Source of the DNA: Cribrihabitans_A neustonicus
Lineage (GTDB): Bacteria > Pseudomonadota > Alphaproteobacteria > Rhodobacterales > Rhodobacteraceae
NCBI RefSeq assembly: GCF_048820895.1
Contig: NZ_JBMERQ010000003.1
Location: 124,001 to 188,000, forward strand
Direction of reading: 5' to 3'
Length of the DNA: 64,000 nt
The notes below the pieces were generated by a model, which saw nothing but the letters and a program-made list of their open reading frames with translations, was not told the origin of the DNA and did no database searches. The position numbers were made by a program, and so were the translations under genes. Below, one piece after another: positions 33,849-40,840 of this stretch (positions within the stretch are counted from its first letter, which is position 1; each line of letters begins with the position of its first letter).

Positions 33849-34463
33849 TCAGCGGCGGCGGTCGCGGCGCGAGGACATCGGCTGGAACGCCACGCCCACA
33901 TGCGCCTCGCAATACGGCTTGCCCTGCTGGGTGGGCAGGCCGCAGAACCAGAAATCTTCGGTCGCGGGATCGCCCACGGGCCATTTGCAGGTGCGCTCGG
34001 TCAGCTCCATCAGGCCGAGCTTCTTGGCCTTCTTCTCGACCTCGTTCACCTTGGCAAGTGCTTCCGGGCTGATCTCGTTGGCCGAGGGCTGCGGCGGCAG
34101 GGGCTGGCCTGCGGGAATGATCTGCCGGCGCGCCGGGGCCGCGGGCTTGGCCTCCGCTGCAGGCGCGGCCGATGCGGGCTGCGCGGCCGCAGGGCGGGCA
34201 GGCTCGGTCTTCGGCTGCGGCTTGGGTTTGCTGGCGGCGGGCTTCGGCGCCGCCGTGGGGGCGGCGGCCGGTGCCGGCTTTTCTTTCGGCTCGGCCGGCT
34301 TCGCGCTGCTGCCCGCGGTGCGGTTGGACAGGCCGAGGCGATGCACCTTGCCGATTACCGCATTGCGGGTCACCCCGCCCAGCTCCTTGGCGATCTGGCT
34401 CGCCGACTGGCCCTCGCCCCACATTTTCTTGAGCAATTCGACGCGCTCGTCTGTCCAGGACAT
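33849..34463 (-). CDS. gcrA: Cell-cycle regulator GcrA
   Basis: 204 residues. The N-terminal DNA-binding region (MSWTDERVELLKKMWGEG, SASQIAKELGG, TRNAVIGKVHRLGLSNRT) is the hallmark of GcrA, which binds methylated GANTC promoters and recruits sigma-70 RNA polymerase in alphaproteobacteria. A long Pro/Ala/Lys linker (about 50-150) separates it from a C-terminal Cys/His segment (CKWPVGDPATE, FWFCGLPTQQGKPYCEAHV). Length is a little above Caulobacter's 173 because of the linker. Its own promoter and terminator flank it. The CcrM partner is not in the window. Confidence 0.97.
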   Translation of the reverse strand: MSWTDERVELLKKMWGEGQSASQIAKELGGVTRNAVIGKVHRLGLSNRTAGSSAKPAEPKEKPAPAAAPTAAPKPAASKPKPQPKTEPARPAAAQPASAAPAAEAKPAAPARRQIIPAGQPLPPQPSANEISPEALAKVNEVEKKAKKLGLMELTERTCKWPVGDPATEDFWFCGLPTQQGKPYCEAHVGVAFQPMSSRRDRRR

Positions 34464-34533
34464 CTGTTGCCTTTCCAAGCTAATAGCGGCCCCAGGGATC
34501 TGCGGCCGCCATCGTATTCCGTGATTGCCCCTT

Positions 34534-34561
34534 ATTCTAATCACTGCGGGCGGAGTTACAA
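34534..34561 (-). promoter_or_regulatory. Putative gcrA promoter
   Basis: Minus strand TTGTAA-N16-TAGAAT, about 70 bases upstream of the gcrA start. Confidence 0.5.
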
Positions 34562-34633
34562 GGCGTCTTGCGCCTGTTGCTGAGCCCGTTATGCAAGCGG
34601 GGCAACGGCAGGAAACGCATCACAGGGGGCATC

Positions 34634-35446
34634 ATGGCGGACCAGGGTTATCAGGCCGGGCTGGGCGAGCGCAGGTTCGGGCGGGTCAACTGGCTCGGTC
34701 TGCGCACGCTGGCCTGGCGGGAAATCAAGCGCTTCCTCGTGGTCTGGACCCAGACGCTGCTGGCGCCTCTGGTCACTGCGGCGCTGTTCCTGATGATCTT
34801 CAACATCGCGATCGGGCCGCGCCGCGGCGAAGTTATGGGGGTGCCTTTCCTCACCTTCCTGGCGCCGGGTATCCTGATGATGACGGTGATACAGAACGCT
34901 TTTGCCAATACTTCCTCGTCGATCGTGATTGCCAAAGTGCAGGGTAATATCGTCGATACGCTGATGCCGCCGCTCTCGGCGCTGGAGATTCTGCTTGGCT
35001 ATCTGGCCGGGGCGGTGGCGCGCGGGCTGTTCGTGGCGCTGGGCATCGGGCTCGGGCTGATGATCGCACTGCAGATCGTGCCGGCGCACCCGCTGGCGGC
35101 GCTGGCATTTATCGTGCTGGGCGCCGCGTTCCTCGGCGGGCTGGGTATTGTCGCCGGCGTATTTGCCGAGAAATTCGACCAGATGGCGGCGATCACCAAT
35201 TTCATCGTGACCCCGCTCGCCTTCCTGTCCGGCACATTCTACTCGGTTCAGGCGCTGCCGCCGGTGCTGCGCTCGATCTCCTATGCAAACCCGGTGTTCT
35301 ACCTGATTGACGGGGTGCGATTCGGCGTGATCGGCACCTCTGACAGCCCGCCCTTGCTCGGGCTCCTGATCTGCGGCGGGGCGACATTTGCGGTCTGCCT
35401 GCTGGCCTGGGCGATGCTGCGCAGCGGCTACCGGCTGAAGGCCTGA
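34634..35446 (+). CDS. ABC-2 type transporter permease (YadH/NodJ-like)
   Basis: 270 residues with six membrane helices. Family features are an N-terminal amphipathic region (TLAWREIKRFLVVWTQT), PFLTFLAPGILMMTVIQNAF, and a C-terminal region with PLAFLSGTFYSVQALPPVLR and YANPVFYLIDGVRFG. It belongs to the ABC-2 permease class that exports drugs or polysaccharide. No ATPase gene is adjacent, so its ATPase is elsewhere; it is too unlike KpsM to be assigned to the kps genes. Start ATG 34634, ribosome site weak (GGGGGC). Confidence 0.88.
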   Translation: MADQGYQAGLGERRFGRVNWLGLRTLAWREIKRFLVVWTQTLLAPLVTAALFLMIFNIAIGPRRGEVMGVPFLTFLAPGILMMTVIQNAFANTSSSIVIAKVQGNIVDTLMPPLSALEILLGYLAGAVARGLFVALGIGLGLMIALQIVPAHPLAALAFIVLGAAFLGGLGIVAGVFAEKFDQMAAITNFIVTPLAFLSGTFYSVQALPPVLRSISYANPVFYLIDGVRFGVIGTSDSPPLLGLLICGGATFAVCLLAWAMLRSGYRLKA

Positions 35447-35470
35447 GCCGGACCGCCCGGTCCTCCGGCG

Positions 35471-36718
35471 TCACTGCGCGGGCAAAGGCGGCGTACCTGC
35501 GGCTGCCGGGCCTGCTCGCCCGCGTCCGAGCCGCGGGTGAAGCCGTCCGGCCAGCAGTGCCGCCACTGCTGCGGCTGCCGCTCCGGCGGCAAAGACCCCG
35601 GACACCGGCGCCGCAAGCAGCACCAGCCAGGCCATCCCCGGCGTCAGGATGCCGGAAACGTCCCGGTAGCTGGAGTAAACCGCTGACATCTCGGTGCGTT
35701 CAGAGGGTTTCACCGCCATCAGGAAGGGCAGCCCCGCGCAGATGTCCAGCTCGATCAGCGCCAGCGAGCCGAGCACCAGCAGTGCGACCGCGGCCGCTGG
35801 CATTGCCTGCGCGAGTGCGGCGAGGAAGAAGCAGCAGGCGACTGTGGCAAAGCCGCTGCGGATTGCAAAGCGGATCGAGGTAGCCTGCACGAAGCGTTGC
35901 AGCAGCGGCGTACAGAAAAGTGCTGCATTGGTTAGCGACAGCAGGATTCCGCCCAGCTCCTGCCCCAGCCCGGCGCCGATTGCGTAGATTGGCAGGTAGA
36001 CCACGTAAATCCACCAGCCGCAGGAGCGGATTACAGCAAACAGCCAGCCCGCCACCAGCCGCGGCTGCGCCAGGAAGCGCGGCAGGAAGGCAAGCGGGCT
36101 GGCAGCACGCACGCCGGGGCGGGCACGCGCGATTTGGCGGCCGTTGCCCATGCGCATCCGCCAGAAGGCCGCCAGCATAATCAGCGCCGCCGCGCCTGAG
36201 ACCAGGAAGGGCGCTGGCGGCCACCACTCCAAGAGAAGCACCCCGCACATCGGGCCGGCGGTCCAGCCCAGAGCGGAATAGAACATCCGCGAGGTCTCGC
36301 AGCGGCCCAGCTCCACCCGGTGAATGTAATCCAATACGTAGGCGTTGAAGCAGATGAAACAGGTGACCGCCGCGACCGTGTTGAGCGCCAGCGCCGCGAT
36401 CGCAGCCGGGGCCCCGTCCATGAGCGCGCATCCCGCCGAGGCCACGAACATCAGCGCCCCCAGCGTGTAGGTCCAGCGCCGCGGCAGCAGCCGGGCCAGC
36501 GCAGGCAGCAGCAGCCCCGCGGCAAGCGACAGCAGGCCCACCGCGAAATAGGACGCCGACACCAGCCCCGCATCCCCCAGCGCTCGGTACATGATCAGCG
36601 GAAACACCGAGATCAGAATGCCGCGCACCACTGCTTCAAGTCCGGCCAGCACCGCGAATTGGCGGATCGAGGGCACGGGCGCGTGGCGAAGCCATTCGGG
36701 AATCCGTTTTTCGTGCAT
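35471..36718 (-). CDS. MFS transporter of unknown substrate
   Basis: 415 residues, about 12 hydrophobic segments, major facilitator type. Cytoplasmic basic loops such as RLLPRRWTYTLG after TM2-3 and a central polar loop (MRMGNGRQIARARPG) between the two six-helix halves fit the fold. No substrate motif is recognised. Start ATG 36718. Convergent with the ABC permease gene; diverges from the arg region, so the 36.7-37.1 kb interval must hold promoters for both sides. Confidence 0.85.
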   Translation of the reverse strand: MHEKRIPEWLRHAPVPSIRQFAVLAGLEAVVRGILISVFPLIMYRALGDAGLVSASYFAVGLLSLAAGLLLPALARLLPRRWTYTLGALMFVASAGCALMDGAPAAIAALALNTVAAVTCFICFNAYVLDYIHRVELGRCETSRMFYSALGWTAGPMCGVLLLEWWPPAPFLVSGAAALIMLAAFWRMRMGNGRQIARARPGVRAASPLAFLPRFLAQPRLVAGWLFAVIRSCGWWIYVVYLPIYAIGAGLGQELGGILLSLTNAALFCTPLLQRFVQATSIRFAIRSGFATVACCFFLAALAQAMPAAAVALLVLGSLALIELDICAGLPFLMAVKPSERTEMSAVYSSYRDVSGILTPGMAWLVLLAAPVSGVFAAGAAAAAVAALLAGRLHPRLGRGRAGPAAAGTPPLPAQ

Positions 36719-36938
36719 CCCTGCGCTCCTGTGCCTGTTCCGGCATCATGGCGGCTCCAGCCGGGCGGGCTTGCCGGAATCCGGCGCAGGCGTCGCTGGC
36801 AGGCCAGGCGGGAGGGAAAATCTTCCCTGCCGGTATTGGCGCCGCTTGCTTGCGCAGCGCCGCACCGCGGCGGAACGGCAATTGCATCTGTACAAAAGCG
36901 CTTTCTTTCTGTTCAAACCTCCGTTATGGAAGCTCTCC
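36719..36938. other. Divergent promoter region between MFS gene and arg operon
   Basis: Non-coding. The left part is GC-rich with hairpin potential; the right part (36880-36930) is AT-richer and includes TTGCAT (36882-36887) and TTCAAA, plausible promoter elements for the arg side, though no well-spaced pair stands out. Confidence 0.45.
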
Positions 36939-37004
36939 ATGATCAAACGCGCACATACCGCCTCGTCGCGACGCCGACGCCGCACGGCCCCGGCCGCCGT
37001 TTGA
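36939..37004 (+). CDS. Candidate 21-residue arginine-rich leader peptide of argDF
   Basis: The frame starts MIKRAHTASS, then five consecutive Arg codons (36969-36983, CGA CGC CGA CGC CGC), then TAPAAV and stop. Six of 21 residues are Arg. GGAAG lies 6 bases upstream of the ATG. It ends 111 bases before argD. Amino-acid-codon clusters before the matching biosynthetic operon are the hallmark of ribosome-mediated attenuation (as in trp, his, ilv leaders); an arginine version is not one I know in bacteria. The high GC makes CGN runs by chance plausible. An overlapping ATG at 36926 opens a longer frame in another phase. Confidence 0.45.
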   Translation: MIKRAHTASSRRRRRTAPAAV

Positions 37005-37010
37005 TCCTGC

Positions 37011-37029
37011 GCGCCGCTGCCCGCGGCGC
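37011..37029 (+). promoter_or_regulatory. Hairpin after the Arg leader, possible attenuator element
   Basis: GCGCCGC-TGCCC-GCGGCGC, a perfect 7-bp stem starting 7 bases after the leader stop. The 3' arm GCGGCG (37023-37028) is also complementary to CGCCGC inside the Arg codons (36978-36983), so the two pairings exclude each other. No T-run follows, so it is not a standard terminator. Confidence 0.4.
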
Positions 37030-37115
37030 AGCCTCCCCGTTATCACATCCCCCAATTGACCAACCGGCCCGGCTTATGCACAGCTTTGGCCTCCACCTCT
37101 AAAAGGATGATCCCG

Positions 37116-38300
37116 ATGATCCCGTCCGTTCTGCCAACCTACAACCGCGCGCCGCTCGAATTCGTGAAGGGTGAGGGCGCCTGGCTGATCGAGGCGGACG
37201 GGCGCCGATTCCTGGACCTGGGCTCGGGCATCGCGGTGAACGCGCTGGGGCATGCTCATCCGGCGCTGGTGTCGGCTTTGACAGAGCAGGCGCAGAACCT
37301 TTGGCATGTCTCCAACCTCTACCAGATCCCGCAGCAGCAGGCGCTGGCCGACAAACTGGTGGAGCACAGCTTTGCGGATACTGTTTTTTTCACCAACTCC
37401 GGCACCGAGGCCTGCGAGCTGGCAGTGAAGATGGCGCGCAAGTTTTTCTACGATAAAGGACAGCCCGAGCGGGTGGACATCATAACCTTTGACGGCGCCT
37501 TTCACGGCCGCTCCTCGGCGGGTATCGCCGCAGCGGGGTCGGAGAAGATGACCAAAGGCTTTGGCCCGCTGCTGCCCGGCTTCGTTCATCTGACCTTCGG
37601 TGACCTGGATGGCGTGACCAATGCCATCAGCGAAAAAACCGCCGCGGTTATGATCGAGCCAGTGCAGGGGGAGGGCGGCATCCGGACGGTTCCCGATGCC
37701 GAACTGAAGGCGCTGCGCCGGATCTGCGACGAGCATGGCCTGCTGCTGATCCTCGACGAGGTGCAATGCGGCGTTGGCCGCACCGGCAAGCTGTTTGCCC
37801 ATGAATGGGCGGGCATCACTCCCGACATCATGATGGTGGCCAAGGGCATTGGCGGCGGCTTCCCGCTGGGCGCTGTGCTGGCCACCGGCGAGGCCGCCAG
37901 CGGCATGACCGCGGGCACCCACGGCTCTACCTACGGCGGCAACCCGCTCGGCTGCGCTGTGGGCTGCGCGGTGCTGGATGTCATCACCGGCCCGGAGTTC
38001 CTGGCCGAGGTGAACCGCAAAGCAGGGCTGCTGCGGCAGAAGCTGGAAGGGCTGGTGGCCGATCACCCCGGCATCTTGGAAGACGTGCGCGGCAGCGGCC
38101 TGATGCTGGGCCTGAAGTGCAATCCCGAAGCCTGCACCAGCGCCGATTTCGTGAAGCAGGGCTACGAGGAACAGCTGATCACCGTGCCGGCCGCGGACAA
38201 CGTGGTGCGCCTGCTGCCGCCGCTCACCCTCAGCGACGAGGAGATCGGCGAGGCCGTCAGCCGCCTGGCCCGGACCACCGCCCGCATCGGCAGCGCCTGA
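37116..38300 (+). CDS. argD: Acetylornithine aminotransferase
   Basis: PLP-dependent class III aminotransferase, 394 residues, converting N-acetylglutamate semialdehyde to N-acetylornithine (and often succinyldiaminopimelate in lysine synthesis). Motifs: FTNSGTEACELAVKMARKF, FDGAFHGRSSAG, LILDEVQCGVGRTG and the PLP lysine in MMVAKGIGGGFPLGA. Start ATG 37116 (MIPSVLPTYN) with AAAGG 9-10 bases upstream; ATG 37107 is the alternative. Upstream argF-type order and the adjacent argF support argD over other class III members. Followed by a structured 113-base gap and argF. Confidence 0.95.
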   Translation: MIPSVLPTYNRAPLEFVKGEGAWLIEADGRRFLDLGSGIAVNALGHAHPALVSALTEQAQNLWHVSNLYQIPQQQALADKLVEHSFADTVFFTNSGTEACELAVKMARKFFYDKGQPERVDIITFDGAFHGRSSAGIAAAGSEKMTKGFGPLLPGFVHLTFGDLDGVTNAISEKTAAVMIEPVQGEGGIRTVPDAELKALRRICDEHGLLLILDEVQCGVGRTGKLFAHEWAGITPDIMMVAKGIGGGFPLGAVLATGEAASGMTAGTHGSTYGGNPLGCAVGCAVLDVITGPEFLAEVNRKAGLLRQKLEGLVADHPGILEDVRGSGLMLGLKCNPEACTSADFVKQGYEEQLITVPAADNVVRLLPPLTLSDEEIGEAVSRLARTTARIGSA

Positions 38301-38314
38301 CCGTCATCTTTCTT

Positions 38315-38390
38315 GAAATACTCCGGGGGGGGCGCCTTGGATGCGCCATTGGTTCAAGCTCCAGTGGCGGCGGGCGGCGCCCCCGGCCTT
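38315..38390 (+). other. Structured intercistronic element between argD and argF
   Basis: Begins with CTTGAAATACTCC and a run of eight G's. The outer stem GGGGGCGCC (38328-38336)/GGCGCCCCC (38376-38384) encloses an inner stem GCCATTGG/CCAGTGGC with one wobble pair. A pyrimidine tract CCTTTCCC follows. It could be a partial terminator, an RNA-stability element, or a lineage-specific intergenic repeat; GAAATACTCC-like sequences are, to my memory, frequent in Rhodobacteraceae spacers. Confidence 0.5.
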
Positions 38391-38413
38391 TCCCAGCCAG
38401 AAGCGATAGAGAC

Positions 38414-39340
38414 ATGAAGCATTTCCTCGACATCCACAAAACCGATCCTTCCGACCTGCGCGCCATCATCGACCAGGCCCGGGTCACGAAAGACGCGCGC
38501 CAGGGCCGGCCGCGGGCGGCGCTTGATGACGAGCTGCCGCTGAAAGACCGGATGGTGGCGCTGATCTTCGAGAAACCCTCGACCCGGACCCGCGTCTCCT
38601 TCGACGTCGGCGTGCGGCAGATGGGCGGGCAGACCATGGTGCTGTCGGGCAACGACATGCAGCTCGGCCATGGCGAGACCATCGCCGACACCGCCCGCGT
38701 GCTCAGCCGCTATGTCGACATGATCATGATCCGGACCTTCGACGAAAGCGTGCTGATCGAGATGGCCGAATATGCCGATGTGCCGGTGATCAACGGGCTC
38801 ACCGACCGCACCCACCCCTGCCAGATAATGGCCGATGTGCTCACCTACGAAGAGCACCGCGGGCCGATCCAGGGCAAGAAGGTGGTCTGGTGCGGCGATG
38901 GCAACAACGTGTGCGCCTCCTTCATCCATGCCGCCGGCCAGTTCGGCTTCGACCTCACCTTCACCGGCCCGATGCAGCTGGACCCGGAGGACGAATTTGT
39001 CGGTCTTGCCCGCAAGGCCGGCGCCAAGGTGGTGATTGAGCGCGACCCGGTGAAGGCGGTCGGGGGCGCCGACCTGGTTGTCGCGGACACATGGGTTTCG
39101 ATGCATGACAGCCAATCCTCCAAGGAGCGCCGCCACAACATGCTGCGCCCCTACCAGGTGAACGACGCGCTGATGGCGCATGCCAAGCCCGACGCGCTGT
39201 TCATGCACTGCCTGCCCGCCCACCGGGAGGAAGAGGTGACCTCGGCGGTGATGGACGGTCCGCAGTCGGTGATCTTTGATGAGGCAGAAAACCGGCTGCA
39301 TGCGCAAAAGGCGATCATGCGCTGGTGTTTGGAGGCTTGA
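38414..39340 (+). CDS. argF: Ornithine carbamoyltransferase
   Basis: Forms citrulline from ornithine and carbamoyl phosphate. 308 residues, typical length, homotrimer. Motifs: carbamoyl-phosphate loop FEKPSTRTRVSFD, HPCQIMAD, the ornithine-binding DTWVSMHDS, and the C-terminal HCLPAHREEE. Start ATG 38414; ribosome site weak (AAGCGATAGAGAC), so expression may depend on upstream translation or structure. Carbamoyl phosphate comes from CarAB (carB at 3.6 kb). A strong terminator follows. Confidence 0.97.
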   Translation: MKHFLDIHKTDPSDLRAIIDQARVTKDARQGRPRAALDDELPLKDRMVALIFEKPSTRTRVSFDVGVRQMGGQTMVLSGNDMQLGHGETIADTARVLSRYVDMIMIRTFDESVLIEMAEYADVPVINGLTDRTHPCQIMADVLTYEEHRGPIQGKKVVWCGDGNNVCASFIHAAGQFGFDLTFTGPMQLDPEDEFVGLARKAGAKVVIERDPVKAVGGADLVVADTWVSMHDSQSSKERRHNMLRPYQVNDALMAHAKPDALFMHCLPAHREEEVTSAVMDGPQSVIFDEAENRLHAQKAIMRWCLEA

Positions 39341-39378
39341 GGCGGCACAGCCGCTGGATTGCCGGCTCAATCTCTGCG

Positions 39379-39414
39379 ACCCTCGCGGCAACCGATTTGC
39401 CGCGAGGGTTTTTT
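39379..39414 (+). terminator. argF terminator overlapping the next gene's ribosome site
   Basis: 13-bp perfect stem ACCCTCGCGGCAA/TTGCCGCGAGGGT, loop CCGAT, then T-run ending at 39414. The next ATG is at 39416, and its only Shine-Dalgarno-like sequence (GAGGG, 39404-39408) lies in the 3' arm. Confidence 0.9.
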
Positions 39415-39415
39415 C

Positions 39416-39991
39416 ATGCACCGCAACACCGCCCTGCTCATAGTTGATATGCAAATGGAGATGGCCAATGTGACCGCGTCCGGACGGCAGCGGGCCAACC
39501 CGGAGGCGGAGGATAAGACTGCCGCGCTGGCCGCCGCCTTCCGCGCCGCCGGGCTGCCGGTGGTGCATGTGCTGCATGACGACCCGCGCCCCGCCAGCAA
39601 ATTCCGCCGCGACCTTCCCAGCGGCCGGCCGATGCCCTGCGCCATCCCGCAGGAAGGGGAGGCGGTGCTCTGGAAGACCGGCTCCTCAGGGTTCGTTGAT
39701 ACCGGCCTCGCAGAGCATCTGCGTGAGGCGGGGGTGTCCCGGCTGGTGATCCTGGGCGGTGTCGCGGCCTTCTGCGTGAATTCGACGGCGCGCTCCGCGG
39801 CGAACCTCGGCTTCGAGGTGAATGTGGTGGAGGATGCGCTGATTGCCTTCGACCTGCCCGCGCGCAAGGGCGGGATGCTGGACGCGGAGGTGGTTCTGGA
39901 AGTGACGTTATCGGCACTCCACGCTGGCTTTGGCCGGGTGCTGCCCGCTGCGGAGGTACTGGAGGAACTGGCGGACCTGCCGCCTGCATGA
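39416..39991 (+). CDS. Isochorismatase-family cysteine hydrolase
   Basis: 191 residues. The catalytic triad is visible: Asp in LLIVDMQ (near residue 11), Lys in VLWKTGSSGF, and Cys in GGVAAFCVNSTARSAANLGF. Members cleave amides or C-N bonds (nicotinamidase, N-carbamoylsarcosine amidase types); the substrate is not readable here. The start codon is one base after the argF terminator T-run. The following SDR gene starts 72 bases after its stop. Confidence 0.9.
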   Translation: MHRNTALLIVDMQMEMANVTASGRQRANPEAEDKTAALAAAFRAAGLPVVHVLHDDPRPASKFRRDLPSGRPMPCAIPQEGEAVLWKTGSSGFVDTGLAEHLREAGVSRLVILGGVAAFCVNSTARSAANLGFEVNVVEDALIAFDLPARKGGMLDAEVVLEVTLSALHAGFGRVLPAAEVLEELADLPPA

Positions 39992-40063
39992 ATGGCGCCA
40001 AGCGCTTGCCGGCTGGCGCCATCGCCCCAAGTATCCGCAGAGATATCGGGAAGGGGGCATGCC

Positions 40064-40783
40064 ATGCAAGACCACGCCAGCAAACCTGCCGCGCTGATTG
40101 TCGGAGTGGGCCCGGGCCTGTCGGCCTCCTTTGCGCGGGCACTGGCCCGGGCGGGATACGCGCTGCATCTGACGGCGCGCAACATCGGCAAACTGGAGGG
40201 GCTGGCGGCTGAGACCGGGGCGGAGCTGCATGAGCTGGACGGTACCGATGCAGAAGGCGTCAGGCAGCTGGTGGAAGGCATACAAGGCGGTCTGCGGGTG
40301 GTCTGCTACAACCCGTCCGCCCTGCAACGCGGCCCGATTGCCGAACTCGACCCGGAAACCGTCCGCAAGGCGGTTGAGGTCACCGCCTTCGGGGCGTTCC
40401 TTCTGGGGCAGGCGGCGGCGCGGCGCATGCTGGCGCAGCCGACGGAGGATGGCCGTTTGGGCACGATACTGTTCACCGGCGCCTCCGCGGGGGTGAAGGG
40501 TTTTGCCAATTCCGCGCCCTTTGCCATGGGCAAGTTCGCGCAGCGCGGCCTCGCACAATCCATGGCGCGGGAACTGCACCCCAAGGGCATTCATGTCGTC
40601 TGGGTTAATATAGACGGGGCGATCAGCACGCCGGAGCGGGCCCGCCAGGCGCAATCCGGAGGCAAGGAGGACAGCCTGCTCGATCCGGATGCAATTGCCC
40701 GCGAATACATGCATCTCATCGGTCAGGACCGCTCGGCGTGGAGCCATGAGCTGGTGCTGCGGCCTTGGGTCGAGACGTTCTAG
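40064..40783 (+). CDS. SDR-family protein with catalytic Tyr replaced by Phe
   Basis: 239-residue Rossmann protein. A cofactor motif variant (IVGVGPGLSASFARALA) near the N-terminus and TGASAG (catalytic Ser region) are followed, at the classical Ser+12 position, by Phe instead of Tyr: NSAPFAMGKFA, keeping the Lys. It belongs to the subfamily with GLAQSMARELHPKGIHVVWV. Without the Tyr, classical dehydrogenase activity is doubtful. ATG 40064 follows AAGGGGG. Convergent with the Pit permease; a weak hairpin TCCCCGC/GCGGGGG lies between them (40794-40818). Confidence 0.85.
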   Translation: MQDHASKPAALIVGVGPGLSASFARALARAGYALHLTARNIGKLEGLAAETGAELHELDGTDAEGVRQLVEGIQGGLRVVCYNPSALQRGPIAELDPETVRKAVEVTAFGAFLLGQAAARRMLAQPTEDGRLGTILFTGASAGVKGFANSAPFAMGKFAQRGLAQSMARELHPKGIHVVWVNIDGAISTPERARQAQSGGKEDSLLDPDAIAREYMHLIGQDRSAWSHELVLRPWVETF

Positions 40784-40840
40784 GCCAGAGAAATCCCCGC
40801 AGCCGGACGGCGCGGGGGGTTCTGCGTTTGCCGGGCGCGG

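Noticed and set aside
36926..37102. A 58-codon frame overlapping the Arg leader in another phase
   Set aside because: No ribosome site before its ATG at 36926 and an unremarkable composition; kept only as a competitor to the leader-peptide idea.
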